Source: G965195345 sp965277775 (lineage in GTDB: Bacteria; Pseudomonadota; Gammaproteobacteria; CAKMZV01). From it: DNA of 64,000 bases. This document shows, one piece after another, positions 1-8,833 of this stretch. The stretch spans positions 124,001-188,000 of the forward strand of contig OZ255843.1 of NCBI GenBank assembly GCA_965277775.1. Direction: 5' to 3'. Each line of letters begins with the position of its first letter. The first letter of the stretch is position 1. Under the pieces are notes generated by a model that did not search any database, had not been told where the DNA came from, and saw only the letters and a list, made by a program, of their open reading frames with translations. Made by a program: the position numbers and the translations under genes.

Positions 1-1
1 A

Positions 2-700
2 TTCCCTGGGAAGCCCGTACAGCCCATCGCAGGAAAACCCATGATCCAACACATCTATGAGCGCGTTCAAGGTGTTTCAGGATTAGAGGGCCTGTACATT
101 GCAACCGATGATGAGCGAATAAAGCGCGTTGCCGAATCATTTTGCCCCAATATTCTATTAACTGACTCAGCCGCCCTTTCGGGTAGCGATCGCATTGCTT
201 TGGCTTGCCAAACATTGGATTTGAACGACGATGATTTAATCATCAATATTCAAGGCGATCAACCACTGATACATCCCGAATCCATCCAAGCCTTAATTGA
301 TGTGTTTCGTTCCGAGCAGACAGCGTCATTTGACATTGCAACCTTAGCTTATGAGATTACAGACCCTGAGGAAATCACCAATCCCAAAGACTGTAAGGTG
401 GTTTTTTCAGATGATTTTTTTGCCTTGTATTTTTCTCGAGCCGCCATTCCCTTCTCGCGTGATGATAGTGCTTATAAAAGCTACAAACATTTAGGCGTTT
501 ACGCCTACATTAAAAAAGTGGTTGATGTTTTTGTCCAATTACCCGAAGGCACTTTGGAGCAAGCGGAAAAGTTGGAGCAATTACGAGCATTAGAAAACGG
601 CATGTCGATCAAAATCGTTTTAACGCCGTGGGATTCTTTAGAAGTTGACGAACCTGAAGACATACAGAAAATCGAACAAATCTTGCGCCAGACGAATTGA
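2..700 (+). CDS. kdsB: 3-deoxy-manno-octulosonate cytidylyltransferase, 5' end cut by the window
   Basis: This enzyme activates Kdo with CTP to give CMP-Kdo in the cytoplasm, the donor for the inner core of LPS. The open frame continues from the window edge and begins with FPGKP, which matches the LPGKPL nucleotide-binding loop of the family; only about a dozen N-terminal residues should be missing. NIQGDQPLI (the NVQGDEP signature) and the C-terminal VDEPEDI motif are present. An internal ATG at 41 is not the real start. The stop is three bases before waaA, so the two Kdo genes are probably co-transcribed. Confidence 0.95.
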   Translation, partial: FPGKPVQPIAGKPMIQHIYERVQGVSGLEGLYIATDDERIKRVAESFCPNILLTDSAALSGSDRIALACQTLDLNDDDLIINIQGDQPLIHPESIQALIDVFRSEQTASFDIATLAYEITDPEEITNPKDCKVVFSDDFFALYFSRAAIPFSRDDSAYKSYKHLGVYAYIKKVVDVFVQLPEGTLEQAEKLEQLRALENGMSIKIVLTPWDSLEVDEPEDIQKIEQILRQTN

Positions 701-703
701 AAA

Positions 704-1939
704 ATGTATCCGATTTTGATCGTCTTGGCAACGCCGTTGTTTTTTCTATATAAGCTGTACCATGTGCTTTTGCGCAAAGCAGACGGCTTGTTTTTGTTGC
801 AGTTTATGGGTTTGTTCATACCACATCAGCAAAAAACAGTTTATTGGTTTCATTGTGCATCGATTGGTGAGATTCGCAGTATTGAGATGTTGATCCATAA
901 TCTGCCCAAAGATGAACCGGTTTTTATTACCACCACCACTTTTGCTGGCAAAACATATTTGGTCGACCACATGGCGCAATTAGAGCATATACAGTACAGC
1001 TATTTACCCATCGATTTAAAACCCGCCATTCGTCAATTATTAAAAAAAATTCAGCCCAAAATATTCATCGTTGTGGAAACAGAGCTGTGGCCTAATTTGT
1101 TTCGCACCGTTCATCAAAGCGGTCTGCCGTTGATGCTCATCAATGCGCGCATTTCAAAAAGAACCAAAAATGCGCCTGAGTGGTTGAAGAAAGAATATCA
1201 AACCATACTTCAACTGCCTAAAAGGATTTTGGCCAAAAACCCACAAGAGAAAACCAACTTTATTGAGTGTGGTGCACCTGAGCAGAATATTCAAGTGGTG
1301 GGCAGTCTAAAATACGCTTCTTTTCAGCATTTAACGCGTGAAAATGGATTTTCTGACCACCCCTTTATTAAAAACAATGATACCGTACTGCTCGCTTCCT
1401 CGCACGAGGATGAAGAGTTTAAGGTCGCGCAACTGCTTTTAGAACTCAACCGTCCAGAGCGCTTACTCATCGTACCACGTCATCCTAAAAGGGGGCGTAA
1501 AATTCTCAATGCGCTGTTGTCATTAACACCCAAAGTGGCGCTCCACAGTGAAACACCCACCTTAGACCCTGACACTAAAATTTATATTATTGATACAGTG
1601 GGCGCGTTGCATGCGCTTTATGCCCACGTCACCATTGTCATTATGGGGGGCAGTTTTGTTGATAAAGGCGGGCATAATTTGTTGGAAGCGGTTGCGGTTG
1701 GTGCAACCGTCTTAACTGGGCCTTACATGGATGATTTTTTGCAAGAAACCGAACATTTATTGACCAGTGATGCCATTGTTCAATGCGATGATTATCAAGC
1801 GCTGAGCCGAGATTTGGCGCATTTATTGAACCATCAAGCCGATGCAAAAAAATTGGCAGACAATGCGCGGGCTTTTACCCAAAAGCACAGCACCATAGTC
1901 GAGCACTATATTGACGCCATCAGCCAGTGTATATCATAA
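704..1939 (+). CDS. waaA: Kdo transferase (3-deoxy-D-manno-octulosonic acid transferase)
   Basis: WaaA transfers Kdo from CMP-Kdo to lipid IVA at the inner face of the cytoplasmic membrane. The protein has 411 residues, close to the usual 420-430. A hydrophobic N-terminal anchor (residues 2-23) is followed by WFHCASIGE, whose E56 matches the catalytic glutamate of this glycosyltransferase family. Later come VETELWPN, a GSLKY motif, VPRHPKRG and GGSFVDKGGHN, the last typical of the CMP-Kdo-binding C-terminal half. It starts three bases after kdsB. Identification is secure; the number of Kdo residues it adds cannot be read from sequence. Confidence 0.95.
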   Translation: MYPILIVLATPLFFLYKLYHVLLRKADGLFLLQFMGLFIPHQQKTVYWFHCASIGEIRSIEMLIHNLPKDEPVFITTTTFAGKTYLVDHMAQLEHIQYSYLPIDLKPAIRQLLKKIQPKIFIVVETELWPNLFRTVHQSGLPLMLINARISKRTKNAPEWLKKEYQTILQLPKRILAKNPQEKTNFIECGAPEQNIQVVGSLKYASFQHLTRENGFSDHPFIKNNDTVLLASSHEDEEFKVAQLLLELNRPERLLIVPRHPKRGRKILNALLSLTPKVALHSETPTLDPDTKIYIIDTVGALHALYAHVTIVIMGGSFVDKGGHNLLEAVAVGATVLTGPYMDDFLQETEHLLTSDAIVQCDDYQALSRDLAHLLNHQADAKKLADNARAFTQKHSTIVEHYIDAISQCIS

Positions 1940-1989
1940 ACAGCTCCTTACTCACAAAAGAAAGCGGCGCTGAAGCAAGATCGAATGTA

Positions 1990-2307
1990 TTATTGTGCAG
2001 GTGGGGTTTTAACGATGAGTCCATCCATGGTTTCAGTGACACGAATTTGGCAACTCAACCGAGAATTGGCTAAGCGTTCAGATTCGGTGCATTCCAGCAT
2101 TTCTTCCTCAAGTTCATTGGGCTTGCCCACCGCAGAAAGCCATTTTGAATCAACATAAACATGGCACGTCGCACAAGAGCAACTACCGCCACATTCAGCA
2201 ACAATGCCATCAATGCCATTGCTGACGGCGCCTTCCATGACGCTTGATCCAACGTCAACTTCAACGTCGTGGCTTCCAGATTCATTTATATAAGTTATTT
2301 TTGGCAT
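1990..2307 (-). CDS. [2Fe-2S] ferredoxin, putidaredoxin/adrenodoxin type
   Basis: This is a 105-residue one-electron carrier. The four cluster ligands are C39, C45, C48 and C86, the exact spacing of putidaredoxin (C-x5-C-x2-C then C), within ECGGSCSCATCHVYV. C43 and C73 are extra cysteines. The family passes electrons from a ferredoxin reductase to cytochromes P450 or other oxygenases, and some members serve cluster assembly. No reductase, P450 or isc genes are adjacent, so the partner is unknown. It converges with waaA and appears to be a single-gene unit. Confidence 0.9.
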   Translation of the reverse strand: MPKITYINESGSHDVEVDVGSSVMEGAVSNGIDGIVAECGGSCSCATCHVYVDSKWLSAVGKPNELEEEMLECTESERLANSRLSCQIRVTETMDGLIVKTPPAQ

Positions 2308-2400
2308 AGTTCTCCAATATTGGGTTCATTTGTCGGGTTGGAATTATACAGTTTAGTACCTTGGTCGGTATTTTATTGCATTGATTAAAGCCGATGTGAC

Positions 2401-2437
2401 ATAAAAAAACCAGAAATGTTTAAACACTCCTGGCTTT
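2401..2437 (-). terminator. Rho-independent terminator of the RRM-protein gene
   Basis: On the minus strand a 24-base inverted repeat (2410-2433) forms up to 12 pairs, including G-U pairs, around a GTTTAAAC centre. A run of seven T follows. It lies about 45 bases past the stop of the RNA-binding protein gene. Confidence 0.85.
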
Positions 2438-2482
2438 TAAAATTGGTAAAACGACCAATCTTAGTTCAAAGCAATACCAGAC

Positions 2483-2743
2483 TTAGTAACGAGGACGATC
2501 TTCTCTTGGTTTGGCTTGATTGACTTTGATGTTTCTTCCTTTTAAGTCACTTTCATTCAAAGCTTTGATCGCTTCGTCTGCTTCTGAATTTTTAGGCATT
2601 TCTACAAAGCCAAAGCCTTTAGATTGCCCAGTTGCTCTGTCGCTAATAATTGTGACGTTAGAAACTTCGCCAAACTCACTAAAAACGTCTTGTAGTTCGT
2701 TTTGTGAAATACTGAATGGTAAATTACCTACATAAATGTTCAT
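2483..2743 (-). CDS. Single-RRM RNA-binding protein
   Basis: This 86-residue protein is essentially one RNA recognition motif. RNP2 is IYVGNL (residues 3-8) and RNP1 is KGFGFVEM near residue 42, with the aromatic residues that stack on RNA bases. A short basic C-terminal tail ends in RPRY. Bacterial single-RRM proteins resemble the cyanobacterial Rbp family and are often cold-induced, but cold induction here is inference. An AAGGA ribosome-binding site precedes the ATG. The gene has a long upstream region with an operator-like dyad and its own terminator, so it looks like a separately regulated monocistron. Confidence 0.92.
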   Translation of the reverse strand: MNIYVGNLPFSISQNELQDVFSEFGEVSNVTIISDRATGQSKGFGFVEMPKNSEADEAIKALNESDLKGRNIKVNQAKPREDRPRY

Positions 2744-3048
2744 ACATTGTCCTTCTTTGTACTGCGCAGTTAAATCAACTTATAAATATCACAGCACGGC
2801 TATTTACAAGCAAAACATAAGCAACAAAAACTAATCAAACCAATACAAAAACACATAACGCATTGTTAAATGCACTTAAATAATGAACTTTTAGGGGAAA
2901 TGATGAAAGATTATAATTGCCGACATTCGAAAAAAAAGTGATTATAACGTAAAACATTGTTTTACAAGGTAAAAGCTAACATTTTATTTAACTGGATGCG
3001 TGCGCTGTCGAAATAGACACGCGATACGACATTGTTAAACCAAAACTT
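2744..3048. other. 305-base intergenic region upstream of the RRM gene
   Basis: No convincing gene lies here. Two TATAAT-like boxes occur on the minus strand (2910-2915 and 2941-2946), giving the RRM gene a predicted leader of about 170-190 bases. A GC-rich imperfect hairpin lies near 3004-3029 just past the broken transglycosylase, without a T-run on its transcript side. A 12-codon plus-strand frame after an AGGGG motif near 2890 is too short to support. Confidence 0.5.
2941..2971 (-). promoter_or_regulatory. Possible promoter with overlapping dyad operator for the RRM gene
   Basis: On the minus strand a perfect TATAAT lies at 2941-2946. Directly upstream is a perfect dyad, GTAAAAC-ATT-GTTTTAC (2949-2965), in the spacer and -35 region. 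A TTGTAA element overlaps the dyad, but its spacing of about 15 bases is short. The arrangement suggests a repressor site over a promoter. I cannot match the dyad to a known regulator. Confidence 0.35.
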
Positions 3049-4281
3049 TTAATATTGCAAATTGAGTTTTATAAAAAGTAGTGCGTTTGGCTGACCATCA
3101 ACCTTCATGTTATTGGCTTTTTGAAACAGTCTAATTGCTCGACGGGTTAATGGCCCCACCAGACCGTCCACCGGTCCTGCCTCAAACCCTTGTTGATTAA
3201 GGGCGGCTTGACATTGTTTGATGCGTTCGCTGTTCAGTTCAAATTTTTGAGTTCGTTGTGGTGGTTTTTCAATTGGGTCGGTTGCAGTCGTCGCCCCTGC
3301 TGCTGTGGTACTCTGAGCTTGAATGGCATCGATCAATAATCCCGTCGCCAAAGCAAAGGGAATGGATTGCTTCCATTGAACTAGGGTGTAGAAATTATCA
3401 TAGACTAAGAATGCAGCGCTTTGATGTCGTTCTGGTACGAATAATGAAGCTTTGGCAAAACCGTGTGCTTCGCTGTTATAAACAGGTGTGTTATCGAGTT
3501 TACGAATGCCCCTTTTATGGTAATGGTTGATGGGCAGTGTGATGTCCACGCCTGAATCATCCAAACCATAATTCTTAGGGGTAACCACTTGAACGCCCCA
3601 AGCATTGCCCTTCTGCTAGCCTTTTTTAGCCAAATGGTTGGCAATGGAATGTAAGACATTGTCTGTTTCATGCCACAGGTTGATCTTGCCGTTATTATTG
3701 CCGTCAATGGCGTATTTCAAATAGGCATTAGGCTTGAAATGGGTTTGGCCCAGTTCGCCATTCTCGTTGGCGGTCATGGCTTGCCAGTCAATGCCAACGT
3801 GGTCAATCAGTTTAAAGGCAGATTTGAATTGATTTAAAGGCGTTTTATCGTTTTGGTGATGAAAGGCCAAGTTCATCCAGACATCAAAAGCATTAACATG
3901 ATTTAAATGCTCGCCATATTGGCTCTCTAAGCCCCATATGGCAATGATGCTGCTGGGTGACACTTGATATTAGGCACTAATCTTTGCCAGTTTATCGCGG
4001 TGATTTAAGAGACGTTGTTGCCCAGCTTCGATTTGACTAATATCAAAAGGCTTGGACATATAACGATTATGATTCAGCTCCTTTGCATGACTGACTCGTT
4101 TGGAATACTGTATGGCGGGTATGATGATTTGAAGACGTTGAGCATCAACGCCTGCTTGAATCAACGCTTGCTGAATACGCTGTTTAAAGGCTTCAAATTC
4201 AATTTTAGTAGAGGCAAGCGCGCCATTCCCCCGCAGAATAATCATTGTGCATGCGCAAATCGCCCAAATCCGAGGGATCAT
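3049..4281 (-). pseudogene. MltB-type lytic murein transglycosylase interrupted by two in-frame stops
   Basis: One continuous 410-codon frame encodes a signal peptide, a lytic transglycosylase domain and a C-terminal peptidoglycan-binding domain (about the last 60 residues, with the GPVDGLVGPLT pattern). Two stop codons interrupt it: TAA at codon 104 (3970-3972) and TAG at codon 222 (3616-3618). The reading frame is unchanged across both. The TAG falls where the family has a conserved Trp (KKG-stop-QKGNAWG against GWQ.G.PWG), so a TGG to TAG change is likely. The catalytic Glu sits in GLESQYG (codon 119), after the first stop. GELGQTHF and YAIDGNNNG match the family. The gene follows hemY by 17 bases. 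It is most likely a young pseudogene; read-through is the less likely alternative. Confidence 0.85.
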
Positions 4282-4298
4282 GGTTGAGATTAAATCAA

Positions 4299-5459
4299 TT
4301 ATTTATGCCTCAATAATTGAGGATAATCATGCTTCAGATGCGCGTATAAACTTTCTTTGGCGTGATTGTCCTTGTCTTGCAACACATCCAAAAGTAACGA
4401 TAAAAACAGGGTCTCTTGATTGGACGCCATTTGTTGAACCTTTTGTCGTGATTCTTCCACAATGCCCCACATTTCTTCTTTGGCAGCGATAACAGCAATG
4501 GTGATATGAATGTCAATGTCCTCGTGCTTGGTCGCCAGATTTTGCAAATATTGGAGGGCTTTGTGAATGTCTTTTATCGGAATTTTACGAATGCTTTTCA
4601 CCAAGCGAACATCAAATTTCTTTTTCAGTGAGGTTGTGATTAAATGGAAATAATCGCCCTTCCAGTAATATTTAGAGCCATACTCACAAATGGCCTCAAC
4701 TACAGGGGCTTCAAGCAGCACGGGTTTTTCAATTTTGGCCATCACTCTTTCAAAAGCCTTTAAGTCGGTCGTTTGTCTGATTTCCTGAGTGTTGAGTAGC
4801 GCTTTCAGTTGATGCCATTCTGCTTTGGGCAAAGTCGATTTTGATTGACCCAACAGATCACGTAATGCTTCCCAGCGATGACCAGTCAAGAGAATTTGAC
4901 TCATTCTACGCCAATGAGAAGTGGTATTGATGCCGCCTTCTAATAGGCTACGTAAAATTTGTAGTGCTGGTTCAATGTCCCCACTTTTTTGCAAACATAT
5001 GGTTTGAATCAACTGAATCATCGCACGATCATTGGGAAATTTCTGTAAGGCTTTTTGAATAAAGTCCTCTCGTTTTGAATATTGACCGTTGGTCTGAGCC
5101 AACTGAGCGGACATTAGCAAAGCAGGCAATTGCAATTCCTGAGCGGTTATTTTCTGGTATGTTTTAAACGAATCTTCGTATTCGCCATTAACATATTGCA
5201 CCAGTCCATTAGAAAAAAGGCTGATTTGCTGTTTCATCTTTTTACCATGCCATTCACGATTTAAACGGATTGGCCAAGTGATAATTCTATAGACAATTCT
5301 CAAAACAATCAATGCAGCCAAAAGCGCTGTTACTGCTATGACAACGGTCGTCTCTAGTTTCCAAGATGCAATACGAATCTGTATAAAACCACTATCATCC
5401 AATACAAACAAAGCACCAGCGAATAATATAACAAATAACGCTAAGACGATTCGAGTCAT
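4299..5459 (-). CDS. hemY: HemY-family membrane protein with tetratricopeptide repeats
   Basis: HemY is an inner-membrane protein encoded at the end of hemCDXY operons; its exact function in heme biosynthesis is not settled. The 386-residue product has two N-terminal membrane segments (about 3-20 and 38-58), then a large helical TPR-like region including NGEYEDSFKTY. Length and topology fit the family. The ATG follows the hemX stop by one base, implying translational coupling. It should not be confused with the protoporphyrinogen oxidase also called HemY in Gram-positive bacteria. Confidence 0.9.
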   Translation of the reverse strand: MTRIVLALFVILFAGALFVLDDSGFIQIRIASWKLETTVVIAVTALLAALIVLRIVYRIITWPIRLNREWHGKKMKQQISLFSNGLVQYVNGEYEDSFKTYQKITAQELQLPALLMSAQLAQTNGQYSKREDFIQKALQKFPNDRAMIQLIQTICLQKSGDIEPALQILRSLLEGGINTTSHWRRMSQILLTGHRWEALRDLLGQSKSTLPKAEWHQLKALLNTQEIRQTTDLKAFERVMAKIEKPVLLEAPVVEAICEYGSKYYWKGDYFHLITTSLKKKFDVRLVKSIRKIPIKDIHKALQYLQNLATKHEDIDIHITIAVIAAKEEMWGIVEESRQKVQQMASNQETLFLSLLLDVLQDKDNHAKESLYAHLKHDYPQLLRHK

Positions 5460-5460
5460 A

Positions 5461-6618
5461 TCATTGACCTCCAGTTTGTATGGTTTGATCTAAGGACACG
5501 ATGATTTTATACAGATCATTGTGCAATGGTTGAGGCTGTATGGTCTGTAATACCGACAAAATGGGGTTGAGTTTGGGTAATAAATCGGGTTGATTATCCT
5601 TCAGCCACAGGCGCAGGCTTTGCGCTTGGGCATTCACCCCTTGCCAATCGTACGACCACAGTTTTAAAGTCAATGCTTCTAAATTAAGACGCAACCACTG
5701 CAGTCGCGCCTCGTGGTTAATCAGTGGAGATGCACTCGATTGATCTAATTTGGATATTTGAACCAATTGACTGAGTTTTGTTTTGGTTCGCTCTAACAAT
5801 GATTTTTGTTGATCAGCGCCCGCTTGGTTAACCGTCAAAGATTCCTCATGGTCGTCCAACTGTTTGATTTGGACGCGAATTTGTTGGACTAATCCAGCGA
5901 CATCAATTTTAGGCTGCGCTGAAATGGCTTTTCTAAAATCAATGACATCCGTCAAAATTTTAGCCAATCGTGGATCGTTGAGTTCTTGTAAGGTTTTCTG
6001 AACCACCAATAATTGTCGATCTATGTGATTTTTATTGTACTCAAAATACAGCTGTTGATTGATGATGTTTAAATGGTTGCGAACCAGCAACAGAATGTTG
6101 TCAGCAGGTAATTGCAAAGCATTGATGCGTGCTATGTCATCGCTTACTTGAGAGATGGCCAATTTGTTCGATGCTCGTTCTTGGGCATGCTCGCTTTGTT
6201 GCGCTTTTAATGCCTGAACCACAGCCGCATGTTTAGCAAGCTGAGCTTCTAATGCGGTTACTTTGGTTTGTAAATCTTTGTTTTTTTCAAATTCATTAGA
6301 AGCAATCCCTTGCCACAGGAAAGTCAGTTTTTCTTGGTATTTTAAATAACCAATCCCGGTGGCGGCAAAAAGCGCAATAAAAAGTATGAACCACAGCCAA
6401 AATTTAAATCGACTGGGTTTTTTGGCTTTAACCGCTTTTGGATTGTGGGGCAATGGCGTCGAGGCGGCTTTGGTCGCGGGTTTAGATGGATTGCTATTTT
6501 GCGCAGGTTTGGGTGGGGGATTTGCCGTATTTGCTTGAGGTTTAGCCGCATCTGTTTTTGGCAGGGACAAATCTTTCACTTCAGTCGATTGTTTGGTTGT
6601 TTGATTATCCTTTTTCAT
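5461..6618 (-). CDS. hemX: HemX-like membrane protein of the heme operon
   Basis: This 385-residue protein has a cytoplasmic N-terminal region rich in Lys, Pro and Ala (1-70), one membrane helix (about 72-92) and a coiled-coil/helical periplasmic region. That is the usual layout of proteobacterial HemX. Databases often label the family uroporphyrinogen-III C-methyltransferase, but the methylase signature is not visible, so that activity should not be assumed. Its place between hemD (24-base gap) and hemY (1-base gap) supports the call. A role in organising tetrapyrrole enzymes at the membrane is inference. Confidence 0.88.
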   Translation of the reverse strand: MKKDNQTTKQSTEVKDLSLPKTDAAKPQANTANPPPKPAQNSNPSKPATKAASTPLPHNPKAVKAKKPSRFKFWLWFILFIALFAATGIGYLKYQEKLTFLWQGIASNEFEKNKDLQTKVTALEAQLAKHAAVVQALKAQQSEHAQERASNKLAISQVSDDIARINALQLPADNILLLVRNHLNIINQQLYFEYNKNHIDRQLLVVQKTLQELNDPRLAKILTDVIDFRKAISAQPKIDVAGLVQQIRVQIKQLDDHEESLTVNQAGADQQKSLLERTKTKLSQLVQISKLDQSSASPLINHEARLQWLRLNLEALTLKLWSYDWQGVNAQAQSLRLWLKDNQPDLLPKLNPILSVLQTIQPQPLHNDLYKIIVSLDQTIQTGGQ

Positions 6619-6641
6619 CGCAGTTATATATTATGAAGGCA

Positions 6642-7367
6642 TCAGATTTGTTCCATTTGCCAATGTTTATGAATTATACCCTTTAGCGCGCCTTCACAGG
6701 CATCCGTCAGATAAGTAATATTTTGCCATAAATGTTGTTTGGCACTGAGAGACACTCTTTGGCTCATTGCCACGAGCACGGTTTGTGCCTTCAATTGCTC
6801 TAATAAAGTGCCATCGGTATTTTTTTCTAAAACTTCGATCACTTCTGAGCTGGCTGCAATAACGAGCCGAGGCGTCGCCATTTGTATAAATTCTGAGATT
6901 TGCTTGTGTGCAAGCTCTATGGGATTTCGTTCATAAACCCATTGTTCTTCAACAACAGCACCTCTTTCTATCAACGCCTCTCGCAACAAGGGCCGGCCGC
7001 CCTTTGCTTTAACAATTCGTATGACTTTATCTTGCACATTCTGTGCCCACGCCATATTTAACAGGGCTTCAGAATTATAAGGTTTGAGTGGATGGTCTAA
7101 GATCTTGGCATTCATACTTTGTAATTGTTGCGTGGTTGCTGGACCAATGCCAATGGCGGGATAGGATTGATTGCTCAAAAAACCGTGTATAACGGCATTT
7201 TGACTGACGTAGATGACCACATCAGCACGGGGTTGATTGTCTTGCTCAAGACCCTTTATCGCAATCACTGGGCAATGAAAGACATAAGCGCCTGCTTGTT
7301 CTAATTGTTGGCTTAAAGATCGTGCCTGTGCCACAGGTCGGGTCATCAGTACGCTGATTTTTTTCAT
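6642..7367 (-). CDS. hemD: Uroporphyrinogen-III synthase
   Basis: HemD closes the linear tetrapyrrole hydroxymethylbilane with inversion of ring D to form uroporphyrinogen III. The sequence family is highly divergent. Recognisable parts are the N-terminal LMTRPVAQA strand-loop, IYVSQNAVIHGF, and AIGIGPATTQQL in the first domain, with IAASSEVIEVL in the second. The length of 241 residues is typical (about 240-260). It begins 16 bases after hemC, its metabolic predecessor, and precedes hemX. Confidence 0.92.
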   Translation of the reverse strand: MKKISVLMTRPVAQARSLSQQLEQAGAYVFHCPVIAIKGLEQDNQPRADVVIYVSQNAVIHGFLSNQSYPAIGIGPATTQQLQSMNAKILDHPLKPYNSEALLNMAWAQNVQDKVIRIVKAKGGRPLLREALIERGAVVEEQWVYERNPIELAHKQISEFIQMATPRLVIAASSEVIEVLEKNTDGTLLEQLKAQTVLVAMSQRVSLSAKQHLWQNITYLTDACEGALKGIIHKHWQMEQI

Positions 7368-7383
7368 GCCCTGCTCATCATGC

Positions 7384-8295
7384 TTATTTTAAATATTGTT
7401 GAGCGCCCTTCTTAATCAGTGCTTGGGCCACTTGTTCGCCTAATTCTGATGCTTTGGTTATGGGGTCGCAGGCCTCATGTCGAATGATGTGACTGCCATC
7501 AGGCGCACCGACTAAGGCACGCAAGCAAAGCTGATCATCAGATTGCTGTGAAAAAATGCCAATGGGTGTATCACAGCTGCCGTTTAAGGTTTTATTACAA
7601 GCGCGTTCGCATTGAACGGTTATGGCAGTTGCTTGATGATTAAGACCTTTGAGCCATTGCTGAGTCTTTGGATCATTGTTTCTAATTTCAATACCAATGA
7701 CGCCTTGTGCCACTGCAGGCAACATGTCTTCAGCGTTGAGAAGGCATTGAATGCGAGCGTGCATGCCAAGTCGTTCTAAGCCGGCTGCGGCCAATATGAT
7801 CGCATCGTATTTGCCGTCGTCCAAACGTTGTAATCGGGTGCCCACACTGCCTCGTAAATCCAAGCATTGTATATGCGGGAATTGATGGCGTATTTGGCAA
7901 GCTCGGCGCAAACTAGAAGTGCCGATCTTCGCGCCAGCAGGTAATTGATCGAGCGCTGTATAACGGTTTGAAACCAAGGCATCATAAGGATTGCCCCGTT
8001 CAAGCACAGCACCAAAGGTAAAGGCCCCTGACAGTTGGGCTGGCACGTCTTTCATCGAGTGTACAGCCATGTCTGCCTCATTGTCCAACAACGCTTGCTC
8101 TAAACGCTTTATAAAAAGACCTTTGCCCCCTATTTTACTCAGGCTTTTATCCAATATTTCATCGCCTTTGGTGGAAAATTCAACCAATTCAATGTGTAAT
8201 TGCGGGTGATGTTTATTCAGCAAAAACTGAACATGTTGTGCCTGCCATAATGCTAAAGGACTTTTTCGAGTGGCAATACGTAGGATGGGAACCAT
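7384..8295 (-). CDS. hemC: Hydroxymethylbilane synthase (porphobilinogen deaminase)
   Basis: HemC polymerises four porphobilinogen molecules in the cytoplasm. The dipyrromethane cofactor attaches to C241 in the LNGSCDTPIG motif, and the catalytic aspartate is D83 in VHSMKDVP. IGTSSLRRACQ and LDLRGSVGTRL supply the Arg residues that bind substrate carboxylates. The length of 303 residues is normal. It heads the hemCDXY operon and diverges from the thioredoxin-like gene and argH across 55 bases, an arrangement also known from Pseudomonas. The start at RIATRKSPLALWQA matches the family. Confidence 0.97.
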   Translation of the reverse strand: MVPILRIATRKSPLALWQAQHVQFLLNKHHPQLHIELVEFSTKGDEILDKSLSKIGGKGLFIKRLEQALLDNEADMAVHSMKDVPAQLSGAFTFGAVLERGNPYDALVSNRYTALDQLPAGAKIGTSSLRRACQIRHQFPHIQCLDLRGSVGTRLQRLDDGKYDAIILAAAGLERLGMHARIQCLLNAEDMLPAVAQGVIGIEIRNNDPKTQQWLKGLNHQATAITVQCERACNKTLNGSCDTPIGIFSQQSDDQLCLRALVGAPDGSHIIRHEACDPITKASELGEQVAQALIKKGAQQYLK

Positions 8296-8350
8296 GAATT
8301 TGATGGTTGATGTAATATAATGAAGTCCCTATTTTACAGCGAAACCTGTT

Positions 8351-8833
8351 ATGAACGTTAAGATACGGATGATAATTCAGCTATTTATCCTAATTTGGAT
8401 CAGCCCTGTTGCACACACTGCTGAAAATCATATGCCCCCCATTGCTAAAAATCTGCAATTTTATGGGCAATTGTCCGATCATGAAAAATTACCTCTGCTG
8501 CTTTATTTTTCAGCAGAATGGTGCGCTTATTGTGACCTTTTGAATGAAGCGGTCATCCAACCAACGATGTTAGGCGGTGGGCTTGATAATGGCCTCATCC
8601 TAATGCTCAAATTAGATGATCATACGCCGTTGATTGACTTTGATGGTGCTGAGATTTCACCCCAAGATTTTGCCAGTAAATATGATGTTGACGTGACGCC
8701 GACGATCTTGTATTTGGATGCAAGAGGCAGAGAAATGGCACCCAAAATTGTCGGTATTAGCAACATTGATTACTATTATTATGATTTGCACCAACATGCT
8801 GAAATTGCTAAAAATAAAATGAGGAATGAATGA
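8351..8833 (+). CDS. Secreted thioredoxin-fold protein with a CxxC site
   Basis: An N-terminal signal peptide (cleavage probably near residue 24, after AHTA) is followed by a thioredoxin fold. The redox site is WCAYC, and the conserved cis-proline lies in DVTPTILYLD. The protein has 160 residues and resembles periplasmic SoxW/DsbD-gamma-like thioredoxins. It probably reduces or oxidises disulfides in the periplasm, with an unknown partner. Its stop overlaps the argH start by four bases, although no functional link to arginine synthesis is apparent. Confidence 0.82.
   Translation: MNVKIRMIIQLFILIWISPVAHTAENHMPPIAKNLQFYGQLSDHEKLPLLLYFSAEWCAYCDLLNEAVIQPTMLGGGLDNGLILMLKLDDHTPLIDFDGAEISPQDFASKYDVDVTPTILYLDARGREMAPKIVGISNIDYYYYDLHQHAEIAKNKMRNE

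Noticed and set aside
3616..3972. Selenocysteine or pyrrolysine recoding in the transglycosylase
   Set aside because: One stop is TAA, which neither system uses, no TGA is involved, and the family has no such residues.
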